The notes beneath the pieces are model-generated. The model had not been told where the DNA came from. It searched no databases and saw only the letters and a program-made list of their open reading frames with translations. Shown here piece after piece: positions 13,220-25,431 of a stretch of DNA of 64,000 bases. The DNA comes from Tragulus kanchil (taxonomy: Eukaryota > Chordata > Mammalia > Artiodactyla > Tragulidae). The stretch spans positions 256,553,330-256,617,329 of the forward strand of contig JAIOJX010000026.1 of NCBI GenBank assembly GCA_022376925.1, read 5' to 3'. Numbering within the stretch: the first letter of the stretch is position 1; each line of letters starts with the position of its first letter. A program made the position numbers and the translations under genes.

Positions 13220-13854
13220 GACAAAATCAAGGGATGGTATGAAGAGCTAACAAAAATAATACAAATGGCTTATAAATATATGAAAAATGTTCCACCTCAC
13301 TATTATCAATGTAAATTTGAGCAGATGATGATTTTCTGCCTATCACTGTAACCAAGATAAATACACTAGGAAACTGAGTATTTCAGGCTCATACATATAA
13401 GAGTAAGTTGTTTTTTTAATAATAATCTTCCTGATATGGTGATAAGATAATCTTTAAGGTTCATACATTTTGATTCAGTAATTCATTTAGAAATCTATCT
13501 TATTAAAATAATCAGAATCTTAATAGAGGTAGACAAAAATATCCATTACCATAGTAATTTTAATAGGAAATAAAGCTGGGAACAGCCTGATACCTCTAAA
13601 ACTGGCAATTTTCAAGAGTGCATGTTGACTTGGAGTCATGTTCAAAAAATAATACAAACAAGTTGATGAAGCATGCTTATATAATGACCTCAATTTTTAC
13701 ATAAACAAATATAGATTATAAATTAGACTAGAGATGAATATAACAAACCATATATAGTAATTATTTGTAGGTGGTGAGATTACAAATTATGTTTTCTTTG
13801 TATCTTTATTTGCCTATGAGCACATTGATTTTACAACTAGGAAAATAAACATTT
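13220..13854 (+). mobile_element. Old L1M-type fragment
   Basis: It continues from the fragment above. ATTTTGATTCAGTAATTCAT and AAATCTATCTTATTAAAATA match the 'ATTCAGTAATTCCACTTCTA..AATCTATCCTAAAGAAATAA' zone of old L1 elements, followed by a long AT-rich 3' stretch. It is degenerate and non-coding. Confidence 0.55.
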
Positions 13855-14200
13855 TTGAAAATAGAGAAATGAGTACACATGATCTTATTTCTAAAAGAGA
13901 AATGCAAACAGAGGTAGAGAACAAATATATAGATACATAGTGGGTGGATGAGAGATGGGGGCAATTGGAAGAATGGGATTGAAACATATACGCTATTGAT
14001 ATGACAGACAAAATAGATAACTAATGAGAGCATACTGTACAGCACAAGGAACTCTAGCTAATGCAGAGTGGGACCTGAATGGGAAGGAAGTCTAAAAAGG
14101 AGGGGATGTATATATATATATGGCTGATTCATTTTGCTGTACGGTGGAAACCAATACAGCATTGTAAAGCAACTATACTCCAATAAAAATTAATTTTAAA
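13855..14200 (+). mobile_element. Ruminant L1 3' UTR / 3' end
   Basis: Typical ruminant L1 3' end: ATAGTGGGTGGATGAGAGATGGGGGC, TATACGCTATTGATATGACA, CTGTACAGCACAAGGAACTC, TTTGCTGTACGGTGGAAACC, and a CTATACTCCAATAAAAATTA polyadenylation-like end. A (TA)n microsatellite sits at 14108-14121. The young SINE at 14214 landed at the end of its tail. Confidence 0.85.
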
Positions 14201-14213
14201 ATTGGCCTGTATC

Positions 14214-14544
14214 GGGCTTCCCTGGCGGTCCAGTGGGTAAGGACACCGCCTTTCAATGCAAGGGGCGCCTGTTCGATCCCTGGCCTGGGAAGATCCCATG
14301 TGCTGCGGAGCGGCTGGACTGATGTGTCCAATTACTGAGCTGGAGCTCTGGGGCGCATGCGCCCAGAGCCGGTGCTCTGCGACAACAGACACCACCGCGA
14401 TGGGAGGCCCACAGGAGCCAAAGAACAAAGACGGATGAAAATAGAGAAATGAAAGGCCAATAGAAGTGGCCCGCCCGTCCCCCTCCCTCCTCGCCCCATC
14501 CCCCAAAAGATAAATAAATAAAGTAAATGTTTTAAAAAAAAAAG
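14214..14544 (+). mobile_element. Young tRNA-Glu-type SINE, insertion 2 (full length)
   Basis: The element is full length at about 331 bp, from GGGCTTCCCTGGCGGTCCAG through B box GTTCGATCCC, the body (TGATGTGTCCAATTACTGAG, GCGCATGCGCCCAGAGCC) and the GC-rich GGCCCGCCCGTCCCCCTCCC segment to a TAAATAAATAAA/A-run tail. It has a perfect 13-bp target-site duplication ATTGGCCTGTATC at 14201-14213 and 14545-14557. Several retained CpGs point to a recent insertion. Confidence 0.97.
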
Positions 14545-14557
14545 ATTGGCCTGTATC

Positions 14558-15150
14558 AGGAAGGAAGTTGACTACATAGCTGCTAAATTTTAAGAGTGAA
14601 AACAAGTTTGGAATAAGAGAAAAAGCATTGCATTACTACCTGGTTTTTAATAATATAAGGTGTGTGATATTATTAACTATATTTCAGTGTCCTTAATTAT
14701 ATGAATGAAAATTTGAAATATTTCACATATCTTTGAATAAAAACATAAAACTTTAAAGAACTAGATTTTACACAAAAAATTTTTTATCTCTTCACAATTG
14801 AACAGATTCACCCCATTTTATAATAGGAAGGTAATTATAGTGTTCTGAAAATAAAGATTCTACTGCCTCACAAAGTTTCTTACTTTATAAAATCTGATTT
14901 ACTCCTTTAAGCTGTTTCTAAGCCTAATAAATATTCCTTACTTACATTTCTTAGGTTCGTTCTGTTATGTAAGGTCTCAAATCTAGTTAATACTGGGGGT
15001 TGGGTTGGCTGAGGTGTTTAGAAAAAGAGCCATATTTCAAAGACAGAGCATGACTTCCGTTTATTGACTGCACCTAAAAGAAATAGCTCAGCCCTGGGAT
15101 CCGCACTGGACAGACGGAGATTCTGCATGACATGTTAATGGTATGATTTA
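14558..15150. other. Single-copy AT-rich sequence, nothing recognised
   Basis: No repeat family or gene recognised. Confidence 0.5.
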
Positions 15151-15192
15151 GCCCAGTTCAGTCGCTCACTCGTGTCTGACTCTTTGCAATGG
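15151..15192 (-). mobile_element. Bov-A fragment
   Basis: GCCCAGTTCAGTCGCTCACT and CGTGTCTGACTCTTTGCAAT form the reversed 3' end of Bov-A/Bov-tA. The rest of the element is missing. Confidence 0.85.
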
Positions 15193-15712
15193 TGTGATGA
15201 GTTGAGGAGGAACAAGAAGCTGGCAGAATTTAGTACTCTAAAATACAAATGAAATCTGTCTCAGGAGTGTTAAAATTTCTATCAGGGCACTTCTCATACA
15301 GACTATAGCTGGGCATAAGGTGGCCACAGTTCTGCGTTGAGTAGAAGTTAGTTCACTGATTTTCTAAGTTAGTGCAATTTTCCACCCCTCCAAGTGCACA
15401 AGCTGAGAACTCTTGGAGCTATCAAAATTCTCTTTTTTAATTCAGTTATAGGAGGAAGTTATATTATGAGCTGGCAAAATTTGTCCAGAGAATTCCTATT
15501 CATACCTTGACTTTAGTCAAAGAAGCCTGCCTACAGTTTACTGAAAAATTCATGTGTTCTTTGGCTACCTTTGATCACACTGTTAACTCTACTAGAAATT
15601 TCTTATCATTGGACCCTCTCCACATGTGTTAATGCAACTCATTTCAATTAACATACATGTTAATCAACTTGTGAAATTACAGCTTTTTATTTACCTCACA
15701 CAACTGGCAATT
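15193..15712. other. Single-copy sequence, nothing recognised
   Basis: Moderately AT-rich, with no identified element. Confidence 0.45.
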
Positions 15713-15726
15713 CACTTGGTATTTTC

Positions 15727-16065
15727 TTTTTTTTTTTTTTTTTTAAAGATTTATTTATTTATTTATTTTGGGTGGGGGTCGGGTTGGGGAGGGAGGGGAC
15801 TGGGCGGGCCACTTCCATTGGTCTTTCATTTCTCTATGTTCATCCGTCTTTGTTCTTTGGCTCCTGCGGGCCTTCCATCGCGGTGGCCTCTGTTGTCGCA
15901 GAGCGCTAGCTCTGGGCGCATGCGCTCCAGAGCTCCAGCTCGGTAATTGGACACATCAGTCCAGCCGCTCCGCGGCACGTGGGATCTTCCCAGGCCAGGG
16001 ATCGAACTGGCGCCCCTTGCACTGCAAGGCAGTGTCCTTATCCACTGGACCACCAGGGGAAGCCC
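15727..16065 (-). mobile_element. Young tRNA-Glu-type SINE, insertion 3 (full length, antisense)
   Basis: It begins with a poly-T and AAAGATTTATTTATTTATTT tail, then the GC-rich segment, the body, and the reversed head with GGGATCGAACTGGCGCCCC and CACTGGACCACCAGGGGAAG. A perfect 14-bp target-site duplication CACTTGGTATTTTC lies at 15713-15726 and 16066-16079. High CpG content and an intact tail indicate a young copy. Confidence 0.97.
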
Positions 16066-16243
16066 CACTTGGTATTTTCAATGATAGCTTCTGCTTATGA
16101 CTATAAGGTTTTATACAGCTATTTAAATGTTCTCCAGCCAGACTGAACTACTATTTCTTTCCTGAAAAGATGGGGTCCTTACTCTAACTTCTGGAACTTT
16201 ACAAATGTATGTGACTCCCTTGGTTTGTACCACTGTCCTACCA

Positions 16244-16472
16244 GCCTGCTGCTGCCTGCTAAGTTGCTTCCGCCGTGTCTGACTCTTTGCAACCCTATGG
16301 ACTGTAGGCTGCCAGCCTCCTCTGTCTACGGGATTCTCCAGGCAAGAATACTACAGTGCGTTGCCATGCCCTCCTCCAGGGGATCTCCCCAACCCAGGGA
16401 CTGATTTCACATGTCTTATGTCTCCTGCGTTGACAGGTGTGTTCCTTACCACTAGCACTACCTGGGAAGGCC
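16244..16472 (-). mobile_element. Bov-tA SINE, antisense
   Basis: GCTGCTGCCTGCTAAGTTGC, CAACCCTATGGACTGTAG, GGCAAGAATACTACAGTGCG, and the reversed tRNA head ACCACTAGCACTACCTGGGA. Nearly complete, moderately diverged. Confidence 0.93.
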
Positions 16473-16499
16473 ACATCATCTGACTTAATTTAACCACAG

Positions 16500-16745
16500 C
16501 TCCACTGCATGCTTGAGTACCCACACACAAAAACACTTAGGCATAAAGTCTTCAAATCTCAGCTGAGATGCTTTTTCCAAAAGGACAACTCTACCTTCTC
16601 CTCTGGAAGGTGGTTGGGTACTCTTCCTACATGGACCCAAGTATACTTTGTATTCCCTATTGTGGTACCTTATAATTGTGAATGTCATCATCTTAACATT
16701 CTTTTATCATTCATGAATAAAGGAACGAACAAATGAATGGACTCC
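16500..16745 (+). mobile_element. L2 LINE 3' relic
   Basis: AAATCTCAGCTGAGATGC..CCAAAAGGACAACTCTACC resembles the L2 'CAGCTCAAATGTCACCTCC..GGCCTTCCCTGACC' region. It ends in a GAATAAAGGAACGAACAAAT..GAATGG tail typical of L2. Old and heavily diverged. Confidence 0.55.
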
Positions 16746-16952
16746 TCAAATAGTATTTAACTTTTCTTGCATGTAGGTCTTTTGTACTTAAAAATGAGGT
16801 TATAGAGACGAGGAATGTATCTTTTATTGTTTTGAGTTTTCTTTCACTCATCAGCACTTTACAAATAATGAATTCTCAAAACTTAAAGAATTTTTTGGAT
16901 AACTAGCTTGGATTTTTCCTGTGCATTGTTGACCTCATATGAAGTCATAGAA

Positions 16953-19287
16953 CTCTACTCTAGAAGTGTCCTTAGAGATCACTTAGTCCAAAATTTTCAT
17001 TGATATTTCTTTTGGATTTTGCTGTGAGGGTATTTTAGGTGTTTTGGCCCAGAGGCAAGATGAGTTAGTTAAGGGAGAAAGTGCTAAGAGTGCATAAATG
17101 AAGTTAAGGCAAACTTTTTTACTGCTTTTTCCTCCTTTTGAAGGGAGATTAGGCAGAAAAGAAAGAAAAGGTAGGAGAGAACTAGGGAGTGGAGTAGCCA
17201 CAACTGAAAGAGATGTGACTCTAAAAGTCAGTCTGGAGGAATCAAGGGTTCAAATGAGTGGAGTGTGAGAGGGAGGTGACATAGCATCCTTCATGAGACA
17301 TTTAGGGCTGTCCTGGGCCAGGGGGAAATCAGTCAGCTAGTTGGAGTCTGGAAGAGGCTGAATCCAAATCTAAGTCAGTCTAGTTAAGCTCAAAATGAAC
17401 CATTCCCAAGAGCATGGAGAGTCTAAACTCTCCTTAAGAGAATGGGTGTTTGGGGGGATGATTATACTCAGTGTGTGTTTCTTTCTCTCACCAGGATTTC
17501 ATACAAGAAAGACAGGTTAAACTGAACATCAGAGGACTCTTAAAAGAGGGCTTCCCTGGTGGTCCAGTGGGTAGGGACACCACCTTGCAGTGCAAAGGGT
17601 GCCGGTTCGATCTCTGGCCTGGGAAGATATCATGTGCTGTGGAGCAGCTGGACAGATGGTCCAACTACCAAGCCAGAGCTTTGAAGCGTATGCACCCAGA
17701 ACCAGTGCTCTGCAGCGAGAGAGGCCCCTGTGCTGGGAGGCCCACATGGGCCAAAGAACAAAGATGGATGGAAATAGATAAATGAAAGACCAGCAGAAGA
17801 GACCAAAAGAAAGAAAAAAGAAAACAGAAATGCATCACCCAAAAGTTAGAAACAGGGTCAAAAGAATGTAACATATCCTTCTAATATCATACTGGAGCTT
17901 TGTTCTCAATTATTGGAAAAGTACACTGTAGCAATGTAACTTGAGAGGTTAGAGAGCCCAGGAAAGGAAGCCTCAACTGACTTCCTAGGAGGACATTTAC
18001 ATTTTTCATTTTACGTATCACAAGTTCCTTACAAACAGCTAAATGAGTTCTTTTTCTCCCACTTAGATCTGGCTCTCCACCTCATTTTCAAGAAGCATTG
18101 CCTCCATGGAGATCTGAGTAAAAGCTCTACTCTAGAAGTGTCCTTAGAGATCACTTAGTCCAAAATTTTCATTGATATTTCTTTTGGATTTTGCTGTGAG
18201 GGTATTTTAGGTGTTTTGGCCCAGAGGCAAGATGAGTTAGTTAAGGGAGAAAGTGCTAAGAGTGCATAAATGAAGTTAAGGCAAACTTTTTTACTGCTTT
18301 TTCCTCCTTTTGAAGGAGATTAGGCAGAAAAGAAAGAAAAGGTAGGAGAGAACTAGGGAGTGGAGTAGCCACAACTGAAAGAGATGTGACTCTAAAAGTC
18401 AGTCTGGAGGAATCAAGGGTTCAAATGAGTGGAGTGTGAGAGGGAGGTGACATAGCATCCTTCATGAGACATTTAGGGCTGTCCTGGGCCAGGGGGAAAT
18501 CAGTCAGCTAGTTGGAGTCTGGAAGAGGCTGAATCCAAATCTAAGTCAGTCTAGTTAAGCTCAAAATGAACCATTCCCAAGAGCATGGAGAGTCTAAACT
18601 CTCCTTAAGAGAATGGGTGTTTGGGGGGATGATTATACTCAGTGTGTGTTTCTTTCTCTCACCAGGATTTCATACAAGAAAGACAGGTTAAACTGAACAT
18701 CAGAGGACTCTTAAAAGAGGGCTTCCCTGGTGGTCCAGTGGGTAGGGACACCACCTTGCAGTGCAAAGGGTGCCGGTTCGATCTCTGGCCTGGGAAGATA
18801 TCATGTGCTGTGGAGCAGCTGGACAGATGGTCCAACTACCAAGCCAGAGCTTTGAAGCGTATGCACCCAGAACCAGTGCTCTGCAGCGAGAGAGGCCCCT
18901 GTGCTGGGAGGCCCACATGGGCCAAAGAACAAAGATGGATGGAAATAGATAAATGAAAGACCAGCAGAAGAGACCAAAAGAAAGAAAAAAGAAAACAGAA
19001 ATGCATCACCCAAAAGTTAGAAACAGGGTCAAAAGAATGTAACATATCCTTCTAATATCATACTGGAGCTTTGTTCTCAATTATTGGAAAAGTACACTGT
19101 AGCAATGTAACTTGAGAGGTTAGAGAGCCCAGGAAAGGAAGCCTCAACTGACTTCCTAGGAGGACATTTACATTTTTCATTTTACGTATCACAAGTTCCT
19201 TACAAACAGCTAAATGAGTTCTTTTTCTCCCACTTAGATCTGGCTCTCCACCTCATTTTCAAGAAGCATTGCCTCCATGGAGATCTG
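16953..19287. repeat. Tandem duplication block 6 (offset 1171-1172 bp)
   Basis: The left copy is 16953-18116 and the right copy 18125-19287, separated by 8 unmatched bases (AGTAAAAG). The only clear difference I saw is GAAGGGAG against GAAGGAG. Each copy carries the same young SINE, so the frames at 17471-17785 and 18642-18956 are identical SINE translations. Confidence 0.96.
17548..17825 (+). mobile_element. Young tRNA-Glu-type SINE, insertion 4
   Basis: GGGCTTCCCTGGTGGTCCAG head, B box GGTTCGATCTC, body with CCAACTACCAAGCCAGAGC and GAGAGAGGCCCCTGTGC, and a purine-rich tail. The flanking duplication is weak (AAAAGA on both sides), and the GC-rich 3' segment is absent or replaced. Slightly more diverged than insertions 2 and 3. 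It recurs at 18719-18996 through block 6. Confidence 0.9.
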
Positions 19288-19684
19288 TTCTCCTAAAGAC
19301 TAGGATACCAGGAGATCAGCTCAAGTCACTGAATGCTATGGCTAATCTGCCCTCAAGCCAAAAAATAAAAGTATTTAGAGAATTGTTTATATATATGTAT
19401 TTCTGGAAACAACAGACTCTTAATTTTCTTAACTTACACGTGATTCACAATTTATTAAAATATCTTTCAGTTTCTTAGTCCCAGTTTTCTGATCATATCA
19501 TGCAAAGACCAGTGATTTAGCATTTTTTATTTTCATTCATCTTGTTACTGATAAAGTATTGATATAATAATTGGGCTAAAATTCTGAAGATTATTAATCT
19601 GTTTTCTTTTTTGCTTTTCTGAGTACAAGACTTCCACCCTACTTGCCACAAGGTAAGGGGTGAGAAATGTGGTAAGAATTAGGG
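19288..19684. other. Single-copy AT-rich sequence, nothing recognised
   Basis: No repeat family or gene recognised. Confidence 0.5.
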
Positions 19685-19691
19685 TTTGTCA

Positions 19692-20000
19692 GCAGTTCCC
19701 TGGTGGCTCAGTGCAGGAGACATGGTTTTGATCCCTAGTCTGGGAAGATTCCACATGCTGCACCACAACTATTGAGCCTGTGCTCCAGGGCGTGGAAGCC
19801 ACAACTACTGAGCCCATGTGCCGCAACTACTGAAGTCCACTTACTCTAGAGACTGTACTTGGTAACAAGAGAAGAAATTCTACCATAAGAAGCCTGTGCA
19901 CCACAACTACAGTGTAGCCCCAAGCTCGTCACAATTAGAGAAGAGCCTTGTAGCACTGAAGACCCAGCACGACCAAAAATAAATAAATTAAAAAAAAAAG
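19692..20000 (+). mobile_element. CHR-type tRNA-Glu SINE (older family)
   Basis: The TTCCCTGGTGGCTCAGTG head is followed by repeated CCACAACTACTGAG-like modules and ends GACCCAGCACGACCAAAAAT plus (AAAT)n. This layout is typical of the artiodactyl/cetacean CHR group and differs from the young family elsewhere in the window. A possible target-site duplication TTTGTCA lies at 19685-19691 and 20003-20009. Confidence 0.88.
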
Positions 20001-20009
20001 AATTTGTCA

Positions 20010-20525
20010 TAGAAGGGATTAAACAACATGCAAAAATAGGACAGTTCCGTGAGACAATAGATTTGAATGCCAGGTTCACTAAAACATAGAACTGGCCAAA
20101 TGGGAAGGTGTCTCAGACAATTGAAACACAGGAGGACTTCAGATCCTACCCCCTGTAGGGAACATGAAAAGTTTTAATCAATGAGGCATACAGAATAAGA
20201 AAGTAAGCTTAGTGATCCTGAGGCTTAACTTTTCTAGTTATCTTCCATCCTACTTGTCATGGGTGCAAATCTGACAGCCAAGGGGCCCACCACAAGGCTC
20301 ACAGTGGTGGCCATGGAATGAACCACCAGGATGATGGACAAAGGAAATGTGTGGAAATGATGCAGTGGTCCCCATCCAGCAGCAAAAGAGACAAGATCTT
20401 GAGTTCCAAAGGCCTTATTCATTTATCTAAGAGTTCTGCAGAGAAAACTTCAATGAAGTAAACAAGAGATTTAGCCTGTGACATGTGTAGTGAGATGGCA
20501 TCACACCTCAAGACTTTGACTGTTG
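20010..20525. other. Single-copy sequence, nothing recognised
   Basis: No element recognised. The minus-strand frames here show no domain. Confidence 0.45.
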
Positions 20526-22749
20526 CTCTCTGACACAAGGTTCTGTAAGATGCATTCTGCTCTCTGATGCTCTGATCGCATTTGAGGGTGAAAGTGAGAT
20601 AAGAATAATGAACTAAGAGATAGGAGATAGTATGAATGCTCTCCAAGACAATAAAGATTATTTAAGAGCTTCCCTGGTGGCTCAGTCATAAAGAATCCAC
20701 CTGCAATGAAAGAGATTATGGTTCAATTCCTGGGTCAGGAAGATCCCCTGGAGAATGAAATGGCAACTCACTCCAGTATTCTTGCCTGGGAAATCCCATG
20801 GATAGAGGAGTCTGGCAGGTTACAGTCAATGGCGATACAAAAGAATTAGACAAGACTTAGCAACTAAACAAGAGCAACAACAAACATTATTTAAGGGGAC
20901 TAATTAAAACTGCAGAGTTGAAAAAATTGAATGGATCGGACATAGAGTTAATATTCTAAAGCTGTGATGTGCTTGAGGATAAGGGAAAAGACAGTGTTAG
21001 TAACTGGAGAAAAAAAAGAGTTGTATTTTCTTTGCACATTTAAGCAGAGTGTAAATTATATCTGTAACATGACCTCACAACAATGTACCTGACATACACT
21101 GAGGAAGAGTATCACATATTTCCCCCCCTGAGACACTTAAAATTGAGTATAAATCTAGGCAATAACATGGCTTCACTGATGTCTGACACCTATCTCATGT
21201 TGCGAGGTTCACTAAAAGTTGGGTTTACCAAGGAATGCTTCAGAGAGGAATCAGGAATTGAGTTGAGTCTTAATTTCCATAGGACTTAGGAAAAGGGAGA
21301 AAGTCATTGCAGGAAGAGTGGATGTTTGTTTGGAATATAGCTGTGGAGTCAGGAACACATATAGGGTGGCTGATTGAAAGGTTAGAATTTCACTTTCATT
21401 TTTGGCATTATGGCATATTTGATCATTTGAAAAACTCTAGGTACAAAATACCTAGAGATGCTGGATAAAATGTAGGAAATCTTCATTTTAGATTGAACTA
21501 AGCTTCAAAATGAGGAAGAGAAAAAATGAGGAAGCAAGGTGAAAAGTACGTTAAATCCAGAATGGAAGCTCATTTAGACATTCTGGTTGCGTTGGAAGGG
21601 TTTACAATGTTAACGACAGTGAATTAGCGGTTATATAAACTCTCTGACACAAGGTTCTGTAAGATGCATTCTGCTCTCTGATGCTCTGATCGCATTTGAG
21701 GGTGAAAGTGAGATAAGAATAATGAACTAAGAGATAGGAGATAGTATGAATGCTCTCCAAGACAATAAAGATTATTTAAGAGCTTCCCTGGTGGCTCAGT
21801 CATAAAGAATCCACCTGCAATGAAAGAGATTATGGTTCAATTCCTGGGTCAGGAAGATCCCCTGGAGAATGAAATGGCAACTCACTCCAGTATTCTTGCC
21901 TGGGAAATCCCATGGATAGAGGAGTCTGGCAGGTTACAGTCAATGGCGATACAAAAGAATTAGACAAGACTTAGCAACTAAACAAGAGCAACAACAAACA
22001 TTATTTAAGGGGACTAATTAAAACTGCAGAGTTGAAAAAATTGAATGGATCGGACATAGAGTTAATATTCTAAAGCTGTGATGTGCTTGAGGATAAGGGA
22101 AAAGACAGTGTTAGTAACTGGAGAAAAAAAAGAGTTGTATTTTCTTTGCACATTTAAGCAGAGTGTAAATTATATCTGTAACATGACCTCACAACAATGT
22201 ACCTGACATACACTGAGGAAGAGTATCACATATTTCCTGAGACACTTAAAATTGAGTATAAATCTAGGCAATAACATGGCTTCACTGATGTCTGACACCT
22301 ATCTCATGTTGCGAGGTTCACTAAAAGTTGGGTTTACCAAGGAATGCTTCAGAGAGGAATCAGGAATTGAGTTGAGTCTTAATTTCCATAGGACTTAGGA
22401 AAAGGGAGAAAGTCATTGCAGGAAGAGTGGATGTTTGTTTGGAATATAGCTGTGGAGTCAGGAACACATATAGGGTGGCTGATTGAAAGGTTAGAATTTC
22501 ACTTTCATTTTTGGCATTATGGCATATTTGATCATTTGAAAAACTCTAGGTACAAAATACCTAGAGATGCTGGATAAAATGTAGGAAATCTTCATTTTAG
22601 ATTGAACTAAGCTTCAAAATGAGGAAGAGAAAAAATGAGGAAGCAAGGTGAAAAGTACGTTAAATCCAGAATGGAAGCTCATTTAGACATTCTGGTTGCG
22701 TTGGAAGGGTTTACAATGTTAACGACAGTGAATTAGCGGTTATATAAAC
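20526..22749. repeat. Tandem duplication block 7 (offset 1114 bp)
   Basis: The left copy is 20526-21639 and the right copy 21640-22749, joined directly. The main difference is a C-run with flanking bases: TTTCCCCCCCTGAG against TTTCCTGAG. Each copy contains the same Bov-tA. Confidence 0.96.
20667..20885 (+). mobile_element. Bov-tA SINE, complete
   Basis: The head is AGCTTCCCTGGTGGCTCAGT, then GGTTCAATTCCTGGGTCAGG, CTCCAGTATTCTTGCCTGGG, and the (AGCAACAAC) tail. Target-site duplication ATTATTTAAG at 20657-20666 and 20886-20895. Its second appearance at about 21781-21999 is block 7's copy, with the same flanks, not a second insertion. Confidence 0.96.
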
Positions 22750-24851
22750 TTAGAGCAGAGAGCACCACAAAAGGTCAGGATGCAAGAAAGACTAGACCCT
22801 TGGTAAAAGGTGGACTTGAAGAACAAATAAACTCATCTATCTTGACCTGAGCTTGAGTGGGAAAAAGTGTTCTCTTGAAAATTTGTTACCATTAGTATAA
22901 AGCCACATGGGTGTAAAGTTCAAATCTGCACTCTTTAGGTGGTCTCAGAGACCCTAAATTAAAAGTTACCAGTACCAAGGCATCTGGCAGAGGAAACGGA
23001 ATGTCTCAGGGTTCCCATAGACAAAATCGTGCCAAACAGGAACCCAAACTCCACAACGACAAGCAATATGAAGAAGAATTAGTTAAGTTCTCAGTTAAAA
23101 TCAGACCTACAAGTACAAGAAATAACTTAGTTAATGAATACATAACGTAAATACATATATTTAAAATGCTTAGAGAACGAGTGATACATGGGAAAGAACA
23201 AATATCTTTTTCAAAGACAGTCATTAATATAAAAAGAAGCTATATGATAAATACATATTAGGGATGTAATGTACAACATGGTTAATAATAATTGACATTG
23301 ATCTTCATTATGTATGTAAGTTGTTAAGAGTGTAAATTCTAAGAGTTCTCATCATAAGGGAAGTTTTTTCTTTTATTTTGTTTCTGTACAAGATGATAGA
23401 TACTCACTAAACTTACTGTGGTAATAATTTTATGATGTACATAGGTCAAATTATTATGCTGTACTACTTAACCTTATACAGTACTGTATGTCAAATAAAT
23501 CTCATTAAAACTAGAAGAAAAAAGACCTTAAAGAAATAAAGAATATTAATAAAATTCAATGTAAGTCTTAAATAACAGGTTTACCAGCTACCTGCTAAAG
23601 GGATAGCTAATGAATTAATGAATAATATTATGCAGAATTTATCACAGAGGCACAAGATGAAAAATATGACAGAGTGTTTAAGGAATTTCAAAGACTGAAT
23701 GAGAATCTAATTGGGCTTCTGGCAAAAAAAATTCTATATAGTGAGAAAAGCTGAAAGAGGAAAACAATGCAGAGTTGCGTTGGAAGGGTTTACAATGTTA
23801 ACGACAGTGAATTAGCGGTTATATAAACTTAGAGCAGAGAGCACCACAAAAGGTCAGGATGCAAGAAAGACTAGACCCTTGGTAAAAGGTGGACTTGAAG
23901 AACAAATAAACTCATCTATCTTGACCTGAGCTTGAGTGGGAAAAAGTGTTCTCTTGAAAATTTGTTACCATTAGTATAAAGCCACATGGGTGTAAAGTTC
24001 AAATCTGCACTCTTTAGGTGGTCTCAGAGACCCTAAATTAAAAGTTACCAGTACCAAGGCATCTGGCAGAGGAAACGGAATGTCTCAGGGTTCCCATAGA
24101 CAAAATCGTGCCAAACAGGAACCCAAACTCCACAACGACAAGCAATATGAAGAAGAATTAGTTAAGTTCTCAGTTAAAATCAGACCTACAAGTACAAGAA
24201 ATAACTTAGTTAATGAATACATAACGTAAATACATATATTTAAAATGCTTAGAGAACGAGTGATACATGGGAAAGAACAAATATCTTTTTCAAAGACAGT
24301 CATTAATATAAAAAGAAGCTATATGATAAATACATATTAGGGATGTAATGTACAACATGGTTAATAATAATTGACATTGATCTTCATTATGTATGTAAGT
24401 TGTTAAGAGTGTAAATTCTAAGAGTTCTCATCATAAGGGAAGTTTTTTCTTTTATTTTGTTTCTGTACAAGATGATAGATACTCACTAAACTTACTGTGG
24501 TAATAATTTTATGATGTACATAGGTCAAATTATTATGCTGTACTACTTAACCTTATACAGTACTGTATGTCAAATAAATCTCATTAAAACTAGAAGAAAA
24601 AAGACCTTAAAGAAATAAAGAATATTAATAAAATTCAATGTAAGTCTTAAATAACAGGTTTACCAGCTACCTGCTAAAGGGATAGCTAATGAATTAATGA
24701 ATAATATTATGCAGAATTTATCACAGAGGCACAAGATGAAAAATATGACAGAGTGTTTAAGGAATTTCAAAGACTGAATGAGAATCTAATTGGGCTTCTG
24801 GCAAAAAAAATTCTATATAGTGAGAAAAGCTGAAAGAGGAAAAAACGCAGA
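22695..24851. repeat. Tandem duplication block 8 (offset 1079 bp)
   Basis: The left copy is 22695-23773 and the right copy 23774-24851. The left copy starts within the last 55 bases of block 7's right copy, so GTTGCGTTGGAAGGGTTTAC occurs three times. Differences cluster at the end of the left copy (GGAAAACAATGCAG against GGAAAAAACGCAG). Confidence 0.96.
23240..23515 (+). mobile_element. Old L1 3' end
   Basis: GGGATGTAATGTACAACATG, GTTGTTAAGAGTGTAAATTC, TAAGAGTTCTCATCATAAGG and the TGTCAAATAAATCTCATTAA terminus match the 3' UTR of ancient L1 subfamilies. Repeated at 24318-24594 by block 8. Confidence 0.75.
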
Positions 24852-25431
24852 TGCTTTGTAGAATTAAAAAAACATGGATCTTAAGACTGAGGGAAGCTAC
24901 GAAATCTTAAGTAAATAAAAAGGAATACATAGCTAGGTACAGAACACTGAACAGAACAAGTATTTCAAAAGCAGCCTGAAAGAAAGGCAGATTTTTCTCC
25001 TAAGGATTATAATTAGAGTGCCTGCAAACATCTCAATAACATCATTAACAATCAGGAGACACTAGGTCAGTTCTATGTACTAAGAGAAACTGCTGTCATG
25101 CAGAATTTGATTCAAGGGAATAATATGTTTTAGTAAAAACAGAACTAAGAATTTGCCATCATATTTTCATTTTCTTCAATGAATGGAAAAAATTCCAAGG
25201 TACTAAACTTTTCAAGTAATAAGAATGAAATTATTCCAGAGAAAAGACATAAAGCTCAAAAGGTAATGAGGGGAAAAATGGTTAAAATTTAAGGTAACAC
25301 AAACAATCAGTGATGATATAAAGCAATGATAACTATTGATTTTAATGGCAAAAAATGAGGTGGAATACTATACTAGATAAAAGTAACACAGAAGAGGGGA
25401 GTGAATAATTGTAGATAAGAACACACATTAA

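Larger units (their letters stand above)
11279..13486. repeat. Tandem duplication block 5 (offset about 1090-1094 bp)
   Basis: The left copy is 11279-12373 and the right copy 12374-13486. The left copy lacks about 20-30 bases near its end that the right copy has (12338-12350 against 13431-13465). Other indels fall in T-runs and in one CA dinucleotide. Bases 11279-11576 are also the tail of block 4's right copy, so they occur three times. A young SINE is carried in each copy. Confidence 0.95.

Noticed and set aside
14214..14290. tRNA-Glu gene
   Set aside because: The tRNA-like segment continues into a SINE body and A-rich tail and is flanked by target-site duplications. It recurs at nine loci, so it is a SINE head.
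14129..14605. Long open frame (158 codons, minus strand) and similar frames at 31302-31727, 15768-16100 and 63566-63853
   Set aside because: They translate the tRNA-Glu-type SINE. The same peptide pieces recur at every copy of that SINE, so they are not genes.
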